From the NCBI GenBank assembly GCA_024762625.1, contig JANTHA010000061.1, positions 1 through 10,272 of the forward strand: a DNA stretch of 10,272 bases, given 5' to 3'. Origin of the DNA: Thiotrichaceae bacterium (lineage in GTDB: Bacteria; Pseudomonadota; Gammaproteobacteria; Thiotrichales; Thiotrichaceae). The position numbers and the translations under genes are program-made. Of the stretch, positions 8,155 through 10,272 are shown piece after piece. Positions within the stretch are counted from its first letter, which is position 1; every line of letters begins with the position of its first letter. Under the pieces are notes generated by a model. The model was not told the origin of the DNA and made no database searches. It saw nothing but the letters and a program-made list of their open reading frames with translations.

Positions 8155-8160
8155 TATAAT
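8155..8160 (+). promoter_or_regulatory. Candidate -10 element ahead of the Crp/Fnr-family gene
   Basis: A perfect TATAAT stands in the AT-rich gap between 8116 and 8279. No good -35 hexamer is found 16-18 bases upstream, so activator dependence or chance are both possible. A second weaker candidate is the extended -10-like TGCTAGACT around 8201-8209. Confidence 0.3.
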
Positions 8161-8279
8161 AGTCCATAAACCAGTATTTTTTAACCCACTGCAAATTAGT
8201 GTGCTAGACTAGTATGCCAGACATATTAAGCTGTCGCTTTTAACGCATTTTCAAACATTAACTTAACAGACATTGCTCA

Positions 8280-9026
8280 ATGCCAAATAAAAAGGAATAT
8301 GCCAGGCCAGTACCGCTAAGCTCCAAACTGGTGCAAAATTCCCACCTTTTTTCACAACTGCCTGAGAAACTGGTTAATGATATGACCAGTCACTTCCGGG
8401 CGGAGCGCTGGCACAAAAAAATATATATTGATAAACAACAACTGCTGCAACGCTTTTACCTCCTACTGGAAGGCCGCATCGAATTGATTCGCACAAATCC
8501 CGAAACCGGCCGCAGCATTACGCTGGATCTGCTATATCCAGGCGATGGTTTTGATATTATCAGCCTGTTGGATGGTCGTTACCATGAAGTCACCTATTCG
8601 CCGCTTGAAGAAATCAAGGTTATTTCCGTACCCATTGAAAAAATGCGCGAATGGATCTGGACCTACCCGGAACTGAATCGTCAGTTCATGCCCTATCTGG
8701 CGCAGAAAATGCGGGAACAGGAAGATAAAACTACCGATTTCGCTTTGTACGATACGGTTACGCGACTCAGTCGCATTATTTTAAAAAACGTCAATAAAAT
8801 AAAATCGTATACGGGACTAAAAGATAATGAGCATGAGCAACACCTGATTAATGGTCTCTCCGATGAGGTGCTGGCGCGCATGGTCGGTTCTGTTCGCCAG
8901 GTCGTCAACCAGCATCTGCAACACTGGAAAAAAGAAGGCGTCATCGACAAACAACGTAATAAAATCATGATCAAGGATTTACAGGCCATCATGGACGACG
9001 CCAATTATATATCATCCGAGTTTTGA
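8280..9026 (+). CDS. Crp/Fnr-family transcriptional regulator
   Basis: 248-aa DNA-binding regulator. N-terminal cyclic-nucleotide-binding-like beta barrel at about 20-125 (FYLLLEGRIELIR, DLLYPGDGFD), a dimerisation helix at about 128-170, and a winged helix-turn-helix at about 190-235 with recognition-helix residues VGSVRQVVNQHL (202-213), where R206 corresponds to the key Arg of CRP. The protein has no cysteine, which excludes an Fnr-type 4Fe-4S sensor, and the barrel lacks the Glu and Arg-Ser residues CRP uses to hold cAMP (the Arg-Ser region is around H102-E103). The ligand is unknown; heme, another small molecule or ligand-free action are possible. The ATG at 8280 has no clear ribosome binding site but no better start is visible. 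psiE follows after 54 bases with no terminator, so the two are probably co-transcribed. It is a natural candidate regulator of the surrounding stress genes. Confidence 0.9.
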   Translation: MPNKKEYARPVPLSSKLVQNSHLFSQLPEKLVNDMTSHFRAERWHKKIYIDKQQLLQRFYLLLEGRIELIRTNPETGRSITLDLLYPGDGFDIISLLDGRYHEVTYSPLEEIKVISVPIEKMREWIWTYPELNRQFMPYLAQKMREQEDKTTDFALYDTVTRLSRIILKNVNKIKSYTGLKDNEHEQHLINGLSDEVLARMVGSVRQVVNQHLQHWKKEGVIDKQRNKIMIKDLQAIMDDANYISSEF

Positions 9027-9080
9027 TTCGGCTTCGCCGCATTCCCCTGTTAATCAGCCTATTTTGAAAACGTACTCAAC

Positions 9081-9572
9081 ATGAAAAACATCGATAAGCG
9101 AAATCATTGCCCGGAAACCGATATAAAAAAATACTGGGCGGTAATGACGCTCTATGAGCGTTTTGAGCATATCATCGCCATCATACTCAGCTTTATTATC
9201 AGCATTATTGTGATCTTCGCACTGTTGCAGTTAATCAGGGAAGTCGTCAACCTGCTTTTGCTAGATGTATTTAATCCTCTTGATCATCGCGTCTTTCAGA
9301 CCATCTTCGGTATGATCATGACGCTGCTGATCGCCATGGAATTCAAACATTCCATTCTGACCGTGCTACACCGACAGGCGCATATTGTTCAGGCAAAAGG
9401 CGTCATTATGATCGCATTGCTGGCACTTGCGCGTAAAATGATTATTCTGGATTTCGCCACAGTCAAAGCTGAAAAACTGGCGGCGCTGGGGCTGGTGATC
9501 CTGGTGCTTGGCATCGTCTATTATCTATTGAAAAAAGCAAGCGCATCGCCCGGCAGCAACACGCAGGCCTGA
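9081..9572 (+). CDS. PsiE-family membrane protein
   Basis: 163-aa inner-membrane protein resembling the phosphate-starvation-inducible PsiE family. The signature region starts at MTLYERFEHIIAI (22-34); predicted helices are at about 30-52, 72-90, 105-123 and 133-150. The segment FGMIMTLLIAMEFKHSIL (76-93) and the following positively charged loop and helix KGVIMIALLALARKMIILDF (106-125) are the most family-like parts. PsiE is named for induction by phosphate starvation in E. coli; a homologue is carried on the transmissible heat/stress-tolerance locus, and its activity is unknown. The start at 9081 gives a 21-residue polar N-terminus; the alternative ATG at 9144 (residue 22) is closer to the family's core. 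Neither has a strong ribosome binding site. It follows the Crp/Fnr-family gene closely and no T-rich terminator is seen after it. Confidence 0.8.
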   Translation: MKNIDKRNHCPETDIKKYWAVMTLYERFEHIIAIILSFIISIIVIFALLQLIREVVNLLLLDVFNPLDHRVFQTIFGMIMTLLIAMEFKHSILTVLHRQAHIVQAKGVIMIALLALARKMIILDFATVKAEKLAALGLVILVLGIVYYLLKKASASPGSNTQA

Positions 9573-9691
9573 TGTTAAGCTAAAGGGCGTCTCTAATTAT
9601 CAGGTTGTTCGTTCGAGTTTACCCCAAGGGCAATTCCGTTGAGCGCCACCGGATGGATTGCGAAAACCGCGATGTATAAGTCAAACATGAG

Positions 9692-9708
9692 GCCCGAAGA
9701 AAACGGGC
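9692..9708. repeat. Small GC-rich hairpin in the psiE-to-small-protein gap
   Basis: GCCCG (9692-9696) and CGGGC (9704-9708) enclose seven bases. No T-run follows on either strand, so it is at most a weak, possibly factor-assisted end for the two convergent transcripts. The rest of 9573-9764 shows no gene I can support. Confidence 0.3.
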
Positions 9709-9764
9709 GAAAAGACAATGAATAAACACCCTAAAAGAAATAACTGATAATCAACGCCGCTATT

Positions 9765-10058
9765 TCAACTCATCGACTTTAATTTATTGCGGAGGATTGT
9801 CTTTAATTCATCCGGATGTTTGCCGGCAAGGGCTTTCACATCGCCATCCAGTAATGGACAGGAACTCGAATCGATACTCATGATTTGATTACATAAGTCG
9901 CGGATCTCATCATCCGAATTCATCAATATGGTATTTCGCGCAAGAATTTTCATGTTTTTCTGATTAGTGAAATGGCTGTAAATAATCGCAGCAAATAGAA
10001 TGATAAAGATGAGTACTGCAACGATAATGGTTGCGGTTGTGAGTGAATCAACAATCAT
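9765..10058 (-). CDS. Small single-helix membrane protein, function unknown
   Basis: 97 aa. The minus-strand ATG at 10058 follows AAAGGAT on that strand (about 10065-10071) at good spacing, which makes the gene credible despite its size. One strongly hydrophobic helix spans about 8-27, then a basic stretch (SHFTNQKNMK, 28-37) suggests the C-terminal part is cytosolic by the positive-inside rule. The soluble remainder (about 38-97) is helical and mixed-charge, with two cysteines (in DLCNQ and SSCPLL) and a basic end. I do not recognise the family. It converges on psiE with a 192-base gap. Upstream, 10078-10096 is an imperfect inverted repeat (arms CAGTCTAA and TTAGTCTG, one mismatch) that could be an operator for this gene. 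Confidence 0.72.
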   Translation of the reverse strand: MIVDSLTTATIIVAVLIFIILFAAIIYSHFTNQKNMKILARNTILMNSDDEIRDLCNQIMSIDSSSCPLLDGDVKALAGKHPDELKTILRNKLKSMS

Positions 10059-10190
10059 TATTTATCCTTTTTTCAGTCAGTCTAATTGTTAGTCTGTTTG
10101 TTTTTAAAAAATTATCACCAAAATATCCAGCAATGGCTAGATAGATATATTATCCTAAAATCTTCAGTTGAGCAGGCTTGAGTGTGCGGC

Positions 10191-10272
10191 TGTGGTGGTG
10201 CAGGTCAAGGCGTAACTGCGCGAAATGGTTATTCCCTTTCAAGCAGTTACAACGCAGGCATGCGCCATCACA
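10191..10272. repeat. Long imperfect inverted repeat at the right edge
   Basis: TGTGGTGGTGCA (10191-10202) pairs with TGCGCCATCACA (10261-10272), twelve positions with two G-U pairs in the plus-strand RNA; further in, GTAACTGC (10212-10219) pairs exactly with GCAGTTAC (10243-10250) around a 23-base loop. The two stems are separated by unpaired stretches. The outer stem ends exactly at the window edge, and the preceding AGTGTGCGGC (10181-10190) may have a partner just outside. The form fits a dispersed intergenic repeat or a structured RNA; no coding frame is evident. Confidence 0.6.

Noticed and set aside
9601..9680. tRNA-like GTTCGTTCGAGT stretch
   Set aside because: No acceptor, D or anticodon arms can be folded around it.
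1..10272. CRISPR array, insertion sequence or integrase genes
   Set aside because: No regularly spaced direct repeats, transposase or recombinase motifs were seen.

Overview
The window looks like gammaproteobacterial chromosome of moderate GC. The DnaK is of the proteobacterial type (637 aa, closely following the E. coli form, C-terminus EFEEVDDK), and genes carry AGGAG-type ribosome binding sites and hairpin-plus-T terminators. I cannot name the genus.

Layout. Positions 1-2701 (minus strand) hold almost all of a type II (Ca2+-type) P-type ATPase whose last residues lie beyond the left edge. A 256-base divergent intergenic region separates it from a plus-strand series: a DsrC/TusE-like protein without the family's redox cysteines (2958-3485); a full-length dnaK without grpE or dnaJ beside it (3663-5576), closed by two tandem terminators; a secreted YfdX-family protein (5758-6741); an HdeD-family six-helix membrane protein (6825-7424); an unrecognised two-helix membrane protein with a cytosolic helical domain (7528-8115); a cysteine-free Crp/Fnr-family regulator (8280-9026); and a PsiE-family membrane protein (9081-9572). 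A small minus-strand single-helix membrane protein (9765-10058) converges on psiE. The right edge (10191-10272) is a long imperfect inverted repeat, probably part of a dispersed intergenic element.

How the genes may work together. YfdX, HdeD and PsiE homologues are recurrent members of the transmissible heat/stress-tolerance locus (LHR/tLST) of Proteobacteria, together with ClpG/ClpK, small Hsps, Trx, KefB and DegP. Here these three families occur with a cytosolic chaperone (DnaK), a cation pump, a DsrC-like protein and a dedicated Crp/Fnr regulator. I infer an envelope and protein-quality stress module with a different chaperone core from the known locus. Strong terminators after dnaK, yfdX and hdeD indicate several transcription units rather than one operon; the regulator and psiE probably share a transcript. 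RNA hairpins just upstream of dnaK and yfdX are candidate control elements.
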